Part shown: positions 10,030-19,856 of the stretch, piece after piece
Layout: every line of letters begins with the position of its first letter
Numbering within the stretch: the first letter of the stretch is position 1
The notes under the pieces: model-generated
Databases searched by the model: none
Seen by the model: only the letters and a program-made list of their open reading frames with translations
Told to the model about the DNA's origin: nothing
Translations under genes and position numbers: made by a program
Assembly: GCA_963575745.1 (NCBI GenBank)
Contig: CAUYUJ010003914.1
Span: 226,001-290,000, forward strand
Source of the DNA: Prorocentrum cordatum
Lineage: Eukaryota; Sar; Dinophyceae; Prorocentrales; Prorocentraceae
Length of the DNA stretch: 64,000 nt
Direction: 5' to 3'

Positions 10030-10374
10030 TCATCCTGACCGTCTGAAACTACCCACCAAGTTGCCACACTGCCGCCGCAGAGCGTAGACAGACGAACAGT
10101 TTTGGTATCCATCCCAAAGCAAAACTCGCTCATTAGTCAAGACGGGGCTTGGGGAGAGTGGAGGAGGGTAGTTTTCCACCCGGTGAATACTCCCAAGGAA
10201 CCGCACGCTGTCGTTCGAACTCGTCGGCGTGAAATGCTTCTCCCTCCACTCTTCCTCTTCCGTTCCCTGCCCACCCAGCCTGCCTGCTTGCTCTGCCTGG
10301 GCAAGGCGCTCCACTCGGCCAAGCACTGCCGCTCTGTCACTCGGACTCACCGCCCGATCCCCTAGCGCTGCCAT
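10030..10374 (-). CDS. Candidate exon, hypothetical protein
   Basis: A 114-codon minus-strand frame of balanced composition. It starts MAALGDRAVSPSDRAAVLGR, has an acidic patch EEEEWREKHF at about residues 40-49, and ends GNLVGSFRRSG before TGA. There is no membrane segment or repeat. It lies upstream, on the same strand, of the hydrophobic exons at 9.1-9.8 kb and could belong to the same gene, but I cannot place the splice sites between them. No family recognised. Confidence 0.35.
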   Translation of the reverse strand: MAALGDRAVSPSDRAAVLGRVERLAQAEQAGRLGGQGTEEEEWREKHFTPTSSNDSVRFLGSIHRVENYPPPLSPSPVLTNERVLLWDGYQNCSSVYALRRQCGNLVGSFRRSG

Positions 10375-10386
10375 CCTGGCAGCGAC

Positions 10387-10569
10387 TCACTCCTGCACCT
10401 CCTCCTCCTCCTCCTCCAGCACAGGGGAAGATGGATGCTCCACCCTTCCACCCTTCCCATGAGCAGGCATCCTGTACTTCAGGATCGTCTTCACGTCGTC
10501 CACACCCTTGCCTTTGCCCTTGCCCTTGGCCTCTGGCCGTGGAAGACTGGCACCGTCCAGGGTGTGCAC
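10387..10569 (-). CDS. Candidate exon with GK repeats (hypothetical)
   Basis: A 60-codon minus frame with RPEAKGKGKGKGVDDVKTIL, then a Glu run (EEEEEEVQE) encoded by a short GAG tract. It ends at TGA inside GTGAGT, so the stop overlaps a perfect splice-donor consensus and the frame may really continue through an intron. It sits 12 nt before the next candidate exon. Function unknown. Confidence 0.3.
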   Translation of the reverse strand: MHTLDGASLPRPEAKGKGKGKGVDDVKTILKYRMPAHGKGGRVEHPSSPVLEEEEEEVQE

Positions 10570-10859
10570 CTCAGTGCTGGCTGGTTGGACGACCGCTCTT
10601 CATCAGCCCAAGAGACATGGAGAACGAATACGAGCGGCAGCGTGCCCTGAGATCCGGGCGTTGCGTTCCACACGCTGGACTGAATCGTTCGGTGCAACAT
10701 GTGTTTTTGAAGATCAAGACGCATTCGGTCGTTCGCAGGCGGTGCTCGACCATGAGGGAGTGCCGTCGTGACGCATACGGTAAATGGGGCGTTGATCAAA
10801 GGGGGGATGTTTGACCTTCCGCCGGAGCTTGCACATCCCCCCCCTCGCTCGTCCTCGCT

Positions 10860-11003
10860 CGTCCTCCTCCTCCTCCTCCTCCTCCTCCTCATCCTCCTCT
10901 TCCTCCTCCTCCTCCTTTTCCTCCTCCTCCTCCTTTTCCTCCTCCTCCTCCTTTTCCTCCCCCTCCTTCTCCTCCTCCTCCTCCTCCTCCTCCTCCACCC
11001 CTT
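10860..11003. repeat. (TCC)n microsatellite
   Basis: A ~140-bp TCC tract with CTTTTCC interruptions at about 36-bp spacing. It lies between candidate minus-strand exons and, if they form one gene, would be intronic. Confidence 0.95.
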
Positions 11004-11079
11004 TTTCCTCCAAACCCCGCTTTCCACCCGTTCCGACAGCACGTGACCGACCCCCCCGCGGATCCAAGGGTCGGGGGCG

Positions 11080-11290
11080 ACTTCTGACGCATCCAGAGTT
11101 GCATGGATTTGAAGGATGACCGCACTAGGACGGGATGCGGAAAGGTCTGGGAGCAGAAGGCTGCGGGCGGCAGGAGCACCACGGTGAATTCGGTGTCAGA
11201 CGCCACCTTCAGCGTCGCCTCCTTCAACACGCCCTGCGTCTGCGGCCGCTTGAGCAGCTCGACCAGCTCGTTCCAGAGCCTGGCGGGCAT
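11080..11290 (-). CDS. Candidate exon, hypothetical protein
   Basis: A minus-strand frame beginning MPARLWNELVELLKRPQTQG, with strong G/C bias at third positions and an amphipathic helical look. It continues through SDTEFTVVLLPP and QTFPHPVLVRSSF to about WMRQK, after which the frame enters G-rich filler and then the GGA tract. A possible acceptor 'cccgccag' overlaps the ATG region, so the true exon start may be the LWNEL codon. Composition makes this one of the better coding calls in the window, but no family is recognised. Confidence 0.45.
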
Positions 11291-11454
11291 CGGCCCCGCT
11301 TCACAAGCTCAACTCGCTTGGTCGTACGACGGCGGCGGCGCTGGAAGTCTTCAGAACGAACGCGGGGCCAGAGGCAGTCCTGACCCTCAGCACGCCCGCC
11401 CAACGAGCCGGAGCCGTCAGCGACAGCCCCTTCTTTGATCGATGTCCTTCAAGA

Positions 11455-11640
11455 AAGCCTCAAGAGGGCCCCGTAAGGCGCCCCCCGAAGGCCCCCACGA
11501 CGCACCCAGAACGCCCATAAGAGGCCGCCAAGGCGCCCCAAGTGACCACCAAGAGGCCCCCTGGCGAAACCCCAAGCGTCTCCAAGAGGCATTGAAAGGG
11601 CCCCTGATTCAATGAGGCCCCTAAGGGTACCAAGTGATGC
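11455..11640. repeat. Family F (CCCAAGACGGCC-type) short array
   Basis: Degenerate 14-16-bp units such as 'ccaagaggccccctgg', 'ccaagaggcattg' and 'gcccctgattcaatgaggcc'. This is a short relative of the large arrays at 20.9, 43.8, 50.7 and 62.5 kb. Confidence 0.7.
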
Positions 11641-12275
11641 CACGCTCCCCCGAAAAGAGCAGCTCCCTCAGGCATCCTTGCCTCGTTCATGGATGGGCGA
11701 ATGGGATGCGCGAAGCGTGAGGGTTTGCCTTCAATGGCTTCGACATGTCACCATGCACCCCAAGATGGTTTTGACGATGACATGGTACAGCCCATGATCG
11801 ACCTAGGTCGCATCCATCCCTCTCCCTCCACGCCCTCTCCCCTCCACAACCCTCTTCCCGCCGTATCATCCCCTCGCCCTCCCCCAGTCCCCCCCTCTCC
11901 ATTTTCCAGTCCTGGTCCATGCACGCGACATAGAGAGCTCGCCCAAGGAGCTTCTGAATCTCAAAGTAGGACTTGTTTGAAACAGAAATGGCCCCAACCA
12001 CTTGAGACCGACATTCGAACTCTGCAAGGGCGCTCTCGATGAAGGGCTCACAAACAAACTCTTGGGGCCACCCAACAGATAACGCCAAGACGCCATCAAA
12101 GAAATATTTGTAGTAAGGCCGCCCCCCTACAACTTGGGATCATCATTCGAAATTGTCTTGGGTGCGCTCGGCAGGGGGCATGTTTAAAGTAGACGAGACC
12201 TTCTGGAACACCCACCGTCGGACTATCTCCATCGGACTGCTTTGAGACTTTCCACCAAACGGTGCTCAGGCACGT
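11641..12275. other. Unassigned unique sequence
   Basis: Contains a pyrimidine-rich part at 11815-11905 but no tandem repeat and no gene I can support. Confidence 0.3.
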
Positions 12276-12692
12276 TCAATGTGCGAGCTGTTTGTAGTAA
12301 GGAGGAACCCCGTCAGTTGAAATCGCCATGCGACTAATTCTGGGGCGCGCGGGGCGGAAGACTTTCTTGAAGCAAAACTGACCCCGCGACTGGGGACCAC
12401 ACGTAAATGCGAAAATGCGCGGATTTGTCCGGAAACGAGCCATGCACCCTTCCTCGGTAAAGCACCGTGTGAAATTCTTCGCGGGGGTGCACTCGTAAGA
12501 ATTCGGGATGGAGGTCAGAGGAACCTCTTGCGCGTGCCCACAAGTGACTGCTTGAGGATGCATACGAGTGATCCGCGCGCCGCTGTCGCCGTTGACCTGC
12601 GAGACGCTGCAGCTGCTAAGCGGCGGACCGCTTGCCACTGACGGTATTGCTGCCCGCTTTTGCGTTGAATTTCCTTTGCTTGCGGGATGCAT
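12276..12692 (-). CDS. Candidate Cys-rich terminal exon (hypothetical)
   Basis: A 138-codon minus frame with balanced composition and ten or more cysteines (for example SSCSVSQVNGD, CTPAKNFTRC and FAFTCGPQSRGQFCFKKVF). It ends at TGA. It follows the 12715-13419 frame by 22 nt in another phase, so if both are real they are separated by an intron or belong to different genes. No domain recognised. Confidence 0.35.
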   Translation of the reverse strand: MHPASKGNSTQKRAAIPSVASGPPLSSCSVSQVNGDSGARITRMHPQAVTCGHAQEVPLTSIPNSYECTPAKNFTRCFTEEGCMARFRTNPRIFAFTCGPQSRGQFCFKKVFRPARPRISRMAISTDGVPPYYKQLAH

Positions 12693-12714
12693 CAGCTCGC
12701 GAACACCGTCTAAT

Positions 12715-13419
12715 TTAAAATCGGTTGCACTGCCAATGGGCCACGTGCTGGTTGACTCCTGGCATGGTTCTCGGCCTTTTAGGACCCAGCAGCACCTCCT
12801 GATAGCCTACCATGAAAGGGTCACGGCCCAGGAAGTGCTGCATGGCCCGAATCGCTTCCAAGCACGTCCCCCGAAACGTGCACGCGGTCTCGTTCTGCTT
12901 GGGGGTTGTTCTCCATGCCTGATGAAGCGGGCACGAATACGCAGTGAAGAGCTGCCTCTTCCCCTGAGTCGCAGAAGCTCCACCCTCCTCAACCACGCAG
13001 ACCGAAGCCCGGTAGCGCGCTGAGACTGCGTCGCACTGCATTCGCTGACGAAGCCGCGCTCTTTGCCGAACCGCTCTGGGTCGCGCAGAATTGGCAAGCA
13101 TTCTCGTCGAACCAGCAACTGCGTCTTTAGCTCTGCCTGGTGGCGAAGTTGCTGCGACGCCAGGAACGAGCCCGAGCACTGCGAGCCCTCGCACAAGCCT
13201 GGGGGGCCAGCCGCAAGAGGGGCACTTCAACTGCGCGGCCTCGGTGAGATCTACCTGCGCGGGCCCCCCCCCCTCCCCCCGCTGCTTCTCGATCGTCGTC
13301 AACCCCCCCCAGAAGACGGACGGCGTGATGCTGCGACTTATTGCCGCTCGGCCTTCCGCCTGGATCCGCGCGCCTCTGACGTCCAACAACGATAAGGGCC
13401 GCTTGCGCGTCGAGTTCAT
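12715..13419 (-). CDS. Candidate exon, hypothetical protein (234 codons)
   Basis: The longest non-repetitive open frame in the window. It begins RVMNSTRKRPLSLLDVRGAR. A central CPSCGWPP could be half a zinc ribbon. The last third (VSARYRASVCVVEEGGASAT, YSCPLHQAWRTTPKQNETAC, EAIRAMQHFLGRDPFMVGYQ) is strongly protein-like in composition and codon bias, and it ends at TAA. Residues around 60-120 are weaker and may include an intron. The frame is one of several coding-like segments spread over 12.3-17.3 kb on this strand. I do not recognise the family. Confidence 0.45.
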   Translation of the reverse strand: MNSTRKRPLSLLDVRGARIQAEGRAAISRSITPSVFWGGLTTIEKQRGEGGGPAQVDLTEAAQLKCPSCGWPPRLVRGLAVLGLVPGVAATSPPGRAKDAVAGSTRMLANSARPRAVRQRARLRQRMQCDAVSARYRASVCVVEEGGASATQGKRQLFTAYSCPLHQAWRTTPKQNETACTFRGTCLEAIRAMQHFLGRDPFMVGYQEVLLGPKRPRTMPGVNQHVAHWQCNRF

Positions 13420-13926
13420 GACGCGGTAGATCGGATGCCCCAGAGGCTTCGCGCTGCGTCTTCCCCCGCGCCAGCGAAGCTCTCAGCCGCGCGGGCGCCC
13501 TGGCCCTCGCCGCCGCCCGGGACATATCTGGATGCGACAATGCTCCTTCTCGCGAACCACCCGCGCTGCCCCGTGAGAAAATGCGCTTCTTCGCCAGCGA
13601 CCGATCGAACGCGCCGCCCCGAAATCAACCTGATCACCTTCCTGCATCTGGCAGGGCTCGCGCGCAAACCCCCGCGACCATTGTTGGAGAGCTCCGCGCT
13701 TTACTTCCAGGCGCGCACGTCGGTCTGGGCAGCTTCGGGCGAGGCCCGCGCAAGCATGGCGCGCGCCTGCCTACCCGCCGTCGAAGCCCCATCAACGCCT
13801 GGCGCCGTCGCCCCCACATTTGCGCTGGCGCGCGTCGAGTTCCCCTGCCGCTGATAGCCGAAGGCAACGCTGAGCTCGGCCTCCCGGGCGACCACCGTCC
13901 TCTTCCAAAGGCTCGAGGCTGGCTTG
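13416..13926 (-). CDS. Two candidate exons joined by a 63-nt intron (hypothetical)
   Basis: The minus strand has an exon at about 13926-13705 (frame containing SSLWKRTVVAREAELSVAFG and ARASPEAAQTDVRAW). It is cut by a GTAAAG donor at 13704 and a 'ccagatgcag' acceptor at 13642. Splicing in phase 2 gives Lys and continues into KVIRLISGRRVRSVAGEEAH and FLTGQRGWFARRSIVASRYV at about 13641-13416. Both sides look coding on their own and agree in frame only when the 63 nt are removed. The following junction to the 12715-13419 frame is not resolved. Function unknown. Confidence 0.45.
13642..13704 (-). other. Candidate 63-nt GT-AG intron
   Basis: Donor GTAAAG and acceptor GATGCAG on the minus strand. 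Without removal the upstream frame stops at TAA two bases into the intron. Confidence 0.5.
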
Positions 13927-13986
13927 CTGCGCGCGCGTCGTGGCCGCCGCGCGCGAAACGCCCGTCGCCATTACCTTTGCGACCCG

Positions 13987-14508
13987 CTAGGGCCATGCAC
14001 TCCTTCGCGCGGCGGCGGGCAGGGCAGAGCCTCGCGGCGTCTTCGGCTCAAGACTTCCTGGCGGGCGTTGTTGTCCTCCTTCACATGTGGCACCTGCCCT
14101 TTCGGGGGGGCGGCGAAACCGGCGGTTGCCCGCGCTCGAGGCGGCGGCGCGGCTAGCGTCGGATCTCCCCCAGCGCCGCCGCCAGGCCCGCCGCCGCGGT
14201 AACTGGCGGCGCCAGGCAGCGGGCGGGTCGCCGAGACCTGCCTCGTCGTCTGCTGGAGCCATTTGGTGCCCTGGTGGCGCCGCTACCCTGGCATTCTGGG
14301 CCTCGGCACCTTCCGGCGCGGCGCGGCCCCCTCGCCGCCGCGCCCCCGTCGCACTCGCGCCGCGCCCGCTGCTGCCAGCGCTCGCTGCGTCGGTCTGCGC
14401 GCGGGCTGCCGCGAGGCCCCCGCGCCCTGCGCCCGGCGCGCGCAACCGGCGCGGCGCCGAGCCAACCTGGCCTTGCTGCCCAGGAAGAGGCCACCTGCAT
14501 ACGCCCAT
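13987..14508 (-). CDS. Weak candidate exon, Ala/Arg-rich
   Basis: A 173-codon minus frame that is GC-rich. The middle part (AQTDAASAGSSGRGASATGA, APPGHQMAPADDEAGLGDPP) is plausible protein, but other frames are also open. It is included because it lies between better candidate exons on the same strand. No family recognised. Confidence 0.2.
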   Translation of the reverse strand: MGVCRWPLPGQQGQVGSAPRRLRAPGAGRGGLAAARAQTDAASAGSSGRGASATGARRRGGRAAPEGAEAQNARVAAPPGHQMAPADDEAGLGDPPAAWRRQLPRRRAWRRRWGRSDASRAAASSAGNRRFRRPPERAGATCEGGQQRPPGSLEPKTPRGSALPAAARRSAWP

Positions 14509-15020
14509 TCAACGGGCGCTCGGTCGACACTCCACCTCGATGACAGAGCGCCCCCGCCCCGCTCGCCACTCAATGCGTCCAACGGTGAATCGCCGCCCCC
14601 ACGGCGCGCCCCGCAGCCCCGCACTGCCGCGCTGCGACGCTGTCTGGGCGAAGCCGATTCAAATTATTGGCCCCCGCCTCCTGCTCCGCGCCACTTGAAC
14701 ACCTCGTCATAGGCTTCGGCTGCTGACGCCGGCAGAATGCTCAATTGCGTGGCTGAGCCCTAATGTAGGAATCATATGTAGCACTCGTGGGAAACAGAAC
14801 ATCGCGATTTCGCCATCATCATCGATTGCCCCAGTCGCCCCGGCGACACTCTCGCGACAAACTCGGGATTGAACGCGATCGGGGGCCAGCTGACTGGACG
14901 TTGTAAGGATCGCCCAACGATATCTTCAGCGCAACGGGCCCCGGCGCGCGCGAACCGACAAAGAACCGCGGTCGGGCGGGTCGGCGGCGCGCGCGCCCAG
15001 TCACCTTGAGCTCCAAGAGG

Positions 15021-15242
15021 TTAACGGGACACCTCGGCGACGGGCTGACGCCCCTGATCCAGCGGCGACGATGTGGCAGCCCTTCCGCGCGGCGCCGACG
15101 CCCCCTGAACCGCTGCGCCATCGGCGGCGCTGTCCGCCAGCAGCTCGTTCGAAACAGGGGCCGCGAAGGTCGCCGCCTTCCCGCGCGCGGCCGCTGCCCG
15201 CCGTTCGGACTCAGGGTTGCTCCGCCGCGGCATCGCGCGCAA
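15021..15242 (-). CDS. Weak candidate exon, Ala-rich
   Basis: A minus frame with ESERRAAAARGKAATFAAPV and SNELLADSAADGAAVQG, ending at a TAA overlapping the start of family-free sequence. Composition resembles a helical Ala-rich region. The adjacent minus frame upstream (15211-15492) contains a hydrophobic stretch GWGFIMLLVVPWFLL. Whether these join is unknown. Confidence 0.25.
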   Translation of the reverse strand: MRAMPRRSNPESERRAAAARGKAATFAAPVSNELLADSAADGAAVQGASAPRGRAATSSPLDQGRQPVAEVSR

Positions 15243-15279
15243 CAGCTAGCGGCTTGTCGCGCGCCCGGAGAAGAAACCA

Positions 15280-15875
15280 TGGCACTACCAATAGCATAAT
15301 GAAGCCCCACCCACTCCGGCCCAGTTGGAGAAGTGGCGGGGTAGTTTGGGTCGTCTTGGCAGCCCTCACAATCGTCTTCCCAGGTGCATCAGCGCTAGAC
15401 GCCGGCGGCGGAATGGCATCTGGCCCGAAATATTGACGTCGTTGCGGAAAGAATTGCTGATCTGTCGGCGCGTGGCCTGCGTGGTCGACCATCGCAAGCA
15501 GGCGTCGGATTCCCTTCGACGCACTGGGCCACTTGCGCTTCGGGCTCTTAAAAATATAGAGAAGCGCCGCGACGCCCGAGCCAACTGTTCCGCGTGGCGC
15601 AATTCACAATGGTCGTCAAATTCGCAACTTGCACGGGCAACTGCTCGCGACGGTGCCCCCACGTGGAGCACGCGTAACCCTCGTTCCTGAAACCTCCCGC
15701 CCTCTGCGAGCGGGCCCTCGTCGAGGTGGGGTTCGGCGGCATCTGCCGTCGAAGCCTCCACCTGGAATTCGCTACGACCCGCGCGAAGATGACAACCTCG
15801 TCGGGTTGAGTCGTTGCGCCAGCGAGGCGCTGAGCAGGCAGCGCCCTGCCTCGGCGCGGCGAACTGCCCCGACAC
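15280..15875 (-). CDS. Candidate exons, hypothetical protein
   Basis: The minus frame at 15875-15366 carries FQVEASTADAAEPHLDEGPL, RVLHVGAPSRAVARASCEFD and HAEQLARASRRFSIFLRAR, which look coding. A second frame then reads TDQQFFPQRRQYFGPDAIPP and SSADAPGKTI up to a GTGAGG donor near 15370. A 'cgaccacgcag' acceptor near 15483 could connect them. The hydrophobic segment noted under the 15021-15242 entry follows. No family recognised. Confidence 0.3.
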
Positions 15876-16272
15876 CGCCGCGATGGACGCGCGCAGCTTT
15901 GACGATCGCGTTCACCGCGGAAGAAGGTGGTGACAACCCCGCTCCCGTTTTAGATTGAAAAGACCTTGGCCAGCTTCAATTAAAAATGTAAGTGCGCGCG
16001 AAGGCCGAGCTGCGCGATCGCAAGGGCGCGCTCGCCAGCGGCTCTCATCGCGGCAACCCGCACTTGTGACCTTGCTGCTTGAGCGCGCGTTCCCCACCGA
16101 CTTTGGGATGCGACGTCGGGACTACAGGTTCATAATTTGCGGCCCAGCACACGGCTGTAGGCAAAATGCCGACGTTGAGTTTTGAACTCTGCGTTTTGGG
16201 CAATCCACCCACGCGCGTCTGAAAAAAAGCCAGGCGGATCCACTGCAACGGCTTGCTCGGCAAGCGTGCGTC

Positions 16273-16929
16273 TCAGTATTTCCGACCACGCAATGCCCGA
16301 CAGACATGCAGACGTCGTTGAACTCCCTCGTCGGCGTCGGAGTTCGCAAAGCCCTGCCCGTGGCTCCGCGGGGGATTGGGGGGCCAGGCGCCCCGCTGCG
16401 TCGTGGGCCACCCCACGAGAGGCGGGAGCGGCCCCACTGTCCCCCGGGCGGCGCCGTCGGGAAGAAGCGGGGACAGGCGCCGTCGGGAAGAGGCGGGAAG
16501 AGGGTCTGGCGTTTGCGCCGCCATCGCCGCCGCTTCCTGGGCCCGTCCCCCGCCTGCGCGGACGTGGCGCACAGTGGCCGCGCGCGACCAGTCGTGCGAG
16601 TGCACCTTCGCCCGCCCGGGGTCGCAGTCGCTCGCGGAAGCCTCGAGGTCGGGCCGCGCCACTCTCGAGGGGGGGGCGCACCTGCGCCACTGCCACTGCC
16701 GGACTCGTCGGGCCGCTTTAGAGTGGCAGGCCTCTTCGGTGGTGTCCCCGTCGAAGGAGTTGCAGTGGCAGTAGAGGTATCTTCTGTCCTTCGCATCTGT
16801 CCCAGTTGATATAGGACACTGATCTGCCGTAAGCATGTAGCCCGCCTTGACAAATTTGGCAGTCAAGCGCTGGAGCGCCAGCAGGACAAGCGGCCCTGAG
16901 GAGGCGATGTTCGCGGCCGCGATACCCAT
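16273..16929 (-). CDS. Candidate exon at the upstream end only (hypothetical)
   Basis: A 218-codon minus frame. Only the first ~75 codons look coding (MGIAAANIASSGPLVLLALQ, then KFVKAGYMLTADQCPIST and YCHCNSFDGDTTEEACHS). The remainder is Arg/Pro-rich GC filler open in several frames. The start could be a signal-peptide-like hydrophobic segment, but an upstream splice acceptor is equally possible. Function unknown. Confidence 0.25.
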   Translation of the reverse strand: MGIAAANIASSGPLVLLALQRLTAKFVKAGYMLTADQCPISTGTDAKDRRYLYCHCNSFDGDTTEEACHSKAARRVRQWQWRRCAPPSRVARPDLEASASDCDPGRAKVHSHDWSRAATVRHVRAGGGRAQEAAAMAAQTPDPLPASSRRRLSPLLPDGAARGTVGPLPPLVGWPTTQRGAWPPNPPRSHGQGFANSDADEGVQRRLHVCRALRGRKY

Positions 16930-17025
16930 GCCAACTGTTTTGCACTACGCTGACGGTTCGTCATGTTCACAATTTGCTCGGGCAACTTGTCGATTCGTCA
17001 TCCCCTTTCCACATCGAGCTCGCTC

Positions 17026-17268
17026 ACCCCTGCTCTCTGGATTACAGCCACCCAATAGCGGATCCAATTCGTAGTGGAACCTATCGGCCTCTGACTCCTT
17101 GGTCTCGGTCTGGACCTCTGTTTTCATGAGCTGCGAATCCGCGCTTATGTCGAACACCACCACCTCGCCAATGATTATGTAGCGCGCCTCAAAAGCGCGG
17201 TTTTCGCTGCGCCCCGCCCCAATAGAGGGTAACTGTCCCGTCACTGCCACTTGGGAGGCTAGCAGCAA
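17026..17268 (-). CDS. Candidate exon, hypothetical protein
   Basis: The minus strand reads RYIIIGEVVVFDISADSQLM, then KTEVQTETKESEADRFHYEL and DPLLGGCNPESRG. It is then cut by a GTGAGC splice donor at 17027. The segment is rich in charged and hydrophobic residues and unlike the GC filler around it. The upstream boundary is unclear. It is the most upstream coding-like piece of the 12.3-17.3 kb minus-strand cluster. No family recognised. Confidence 0.35.
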
Positions 17269-17379
17269 TGACTACGTTGATCACCGAAGAAGAAGAAGAT
17301 GGTGAATAGACCACTCCATCGGGCCGATTCATTATGGAAACATCAACAAGTAGGATGAGAGCGCTGGTCATGACAGAGT

Positions 17380-17896
17380 TTCAAGGCCCCAGGGGTAGAC
17401 TCCATGGCCAAGCCAAGCCCGCACATCGAGTAAGAGGCATGGCACCAGCTGATGCCTCTAGACACGCACAGCGTGCACCCGGTAGAAGCAGCACCCAAAG
17501 CGCACCCCGAAGCTGCGAGGCAAGCCCGAAGCAGCACCCGAAGCGAACCCCTCTACCAATCGTGAGAAGCAGCGCCCGAACCTGTGAGGCAAGCCTCGTA
17601 GAGCAAATGAAACGTATGATTTGGAACATCCAAATGGGCCTCCAATTATGCGAGAGGAGCGTACCGGAATTTCGAATATCGCTGTTGATCAGCAAACCGA
17701 TACAGGAGACACACGTCAGGGTGCGGTCGAACAAGTTCCACGAGCGCTCGTCGCTCTCGGTGAAGACAGACCTGGAGCGGTGCGCCAATAACCGCGACCT
17801 CCAACTCCACGTCTGCGAACCGCTCGGACTCCGTTCTCGAGGAGGCCTGGAACAACACATGCCGCTCCAAGCACCAAATGGGGAGACCGCAAGGTA
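17380..17896. other. Unassigned sequence
   Basis: Minus-strand frames are open (for example FADVELEVAVIGAPLQVCLH near 17810), but the long frame covering 17646-18284 runs straight through the family O element, so I do not call it as a gene. Confidence 0.3.
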
Positions 17897-18030
17897 CCGA
17901 GACCGCCGCTACTCCCCAGACCTCTCCCGAGCTGGGGTTTGACCAGAATTTCGAGGCGAATCCAGCGGTGGCAACGAGGGCCTCCCTGGGGGGTCCAAAA
18001 AAGAGAAACGGGGAAGGGTAGCGGTATGGG
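17897..18030. mobile_element. Family O TA-flanked MITE, copy 1
   Basis: A 134-bp element bounded by TA on both sides, with terminal repeats CCGAGACCGCCGCTACTCC and GGGTAGCGGTATGGG (imperfect). It is about 130 bp homologous to 36777-36908, sharing 'cccctgacctctcccgg'-like and 'gcgagggcctccc' blocks. The TA flanks and small size suggest a Tc1/mariner-type non-autonomous element. Confidence 0.7.
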
Positions 18031-18275
18031 TATCTTTTCCTCCTCTGATAAGATGTGTCTAGGGAGATTGCGACGGCGACCATGCAGTCGAAACAGCAAG
18101 AGCGCAAAAACCTGCCCAATCGGCCTCGCTGCGTGCGGACCACCTCTGACTCCACAATTACGCTCTGCGAGCTCTTGCTCCCTCTCGGCTGCTTGGCCCG
18201 CTCCCTCGACGCCCTCCTGAAACTTGCTCGCGTGCTCCACCGCTTTCCGTTTCGCAGTCTTGGCCACTCCTTGGC

Positions 18276-18437
18276 AGCGCGCACAAGGGGGTAGGGGGAG
18301 GGGGGAAGGCTTCTGAGAAGCAGGCTGCTCCTTCGAAGGCGCCGGCCTTGCGTCTACAGGCAGGGCCCGCGCCTTCTAAGAAGCAGGGGTGCTTCTCAGA
18401 AGCCTCCCACCCTCCCCCTACCCCCCCTTGTGCGCGT
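18276..18437. repeat. 162-bp fold-back repeat
   Basis: The left arm 'gcgcgcacaagggggtaggg' to 'ggcttctgagaagca' (18276-18322) pairs with the right arm (18389-18437). The 'cttctgagaagc' word is shared with family H, so this may be a distant member. Confidence 0.7.
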
Positions 18438-18611
18438 GGCCGAACTCTCTCCACCGAGCGTGCGTTTGCTCGCCGTCGAAGGAGTGGTCCTCGGAAGCGC
18501 CGCCCCGCGCGGGACGCCTGAGAGCCTGACGCCGAGGCGTGCCTTCTCGGGCCGAACCTCGGCCTCGCGTCTCCCACCCGGTGGCCTCCGGTGGCCTGGG
18601 CCGGCTTTCGC

Positions 18612-18712
18612 AAGGAGGAGGAGGAGGAGGAGGAGGAGGAGGAGGAGGAGGAGGAGGAGGGAGAGGAGGAGGAGGAGGAGCAGGAGGAGGAGGAGGAGGA
18701 GACCGCCCCTGG
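18612..18712. repeat. (GGA)n microsatellite
   Basis: About 100 bp of GGA with a few GAGGGAGAGG and GCA interruptions. Confidence 0.95.
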
Positions 18713-19276
18713 GCTGCGACGACTCTGGCGGCCCTGCCGCGGCCAGGGGCGCCCGGCTGCCGCTTGCGGACCGGGCGGCACACGGCCCCCATCCACGGGC
18801 CGCGCGGCGTGCTGCCGGGCGAGCGCCTCGGCGAGCCCGTCCAGCTTGCATCCTGCATCCGGCCAGCAGCCCCGCGAGGAGCGCGGCCACGGGCGGCGGT
18901 GGGGAGGGCAAGGCCGCGTGCCGCAGTGGCGCCCTGAGCCGAGGCGCCTTGAGACGCAGTGGCTATGGCAAGCTCGTGCCGCGATGACCCTGGCGTTGGA
19001 TGCCGACACCGCGTGGATCGTTCAGCCTTGAGCGATCGGGAGCTTTTCGATCGCCAGCTCGGTCCATATTGGCCGACTCTGGGCAACTACGGGGTCGCAG
19101 CGGCGCCCAACCTTGAACGCTCGCGCTGGGGTCGCAGTGGCGTCGACACGACGCGAACCTACTGTACGGACGCAAGGCAGATTATGATTACGCACACGGC
19201 CCACCCACGAGAAACATAGCATTGACATTGAACGGCACGACAGGCGGCGCAACATGCAAATATCACAGAGTGACTG
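18713..19276. other. GC-rich unassigned sequence
   Basis: Open frames on both strands from GC bias. No repeat or gene I can support. Confidence 0.3.
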
Positions 19277-19350
19277 AAGCAGAGAGAGAGAGAGGAGAGA
19301 GAAAGAGAGAGAGAGAGAGAGAAAAAAAAAAAAAAAAAAAAAAAAAAAAA
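19277..19350. repeat. (GA)n followed by an A30 run
   Basis: A GA dinucleotide tract at 19277-19321 followed by about 30 consecutive A. This is the longest homopolymer A run in the window. Confidence 0.95.
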
Positions 19351-19567
19351 CGGAAACACATCACCCAGGGGCAACAAGTCAGGCCGTTCGCTGCAGCACT
19401 CCGCAACTGCCACCCGGGGCTTGCCTTCGAACAATGCAGCCATCATCAACGGGACTTGTGTCGCCCGAGCAGCGCATGGTATCAATACGAACATATGGTT
19501 CTGCATCGATACAGCGGCGAAGAAAAAGAAGACGTACAGCTGTGAGCGGCGAGCAACTCAGTGAACA

Positions 19568-19790
19568 TCAAAACAACCTTCGAAACGACGACGACGGCGA
19601 CGACGATGGCTCTTTCTGCCCCTGCAGCGGCAGAGGAGCCTGTCGAAGCTGAGGATGGCGTCCAGGGGCGAGGAGATGGCGCATCGCAGCTTCTCGTTGG
19701 ACGTTACCTGGCCCGATTGCAGGGAGACCGCGGAAGGTCCCGCCAGGTTGCCCGCCCAGTGGCGGACGAAGAGAAGGAATGGCAGCGACG
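19568..19790 (-). CDS. Candidate exon, hypothetical protein
   Basis: The minus strand reads AGNLAGPSAVSLQSGQVTSN and EKLRCAISSPLDAILSFDRL, then LCRCRGRK and an Arg run before the stop at 19558. A CAG/GTAACG donor-like site lies inside the frame. Upstream it runs into the (GAC)n tract. Together with 20043-20310 it may belong to a minus-strand gene. No family recognised. Confidence 0.35.
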
Positions 19791-19813
19791 TCGACGACGA
19801 CGACGGCAAGGCA

Positions 19814-19856
<43 letters not shown>

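Noticed and set aside
17646-18284. 212-codon minus open frame
   Set aside because: It runs through the complete family O MITE, so at least the middle third is transposon sequence.
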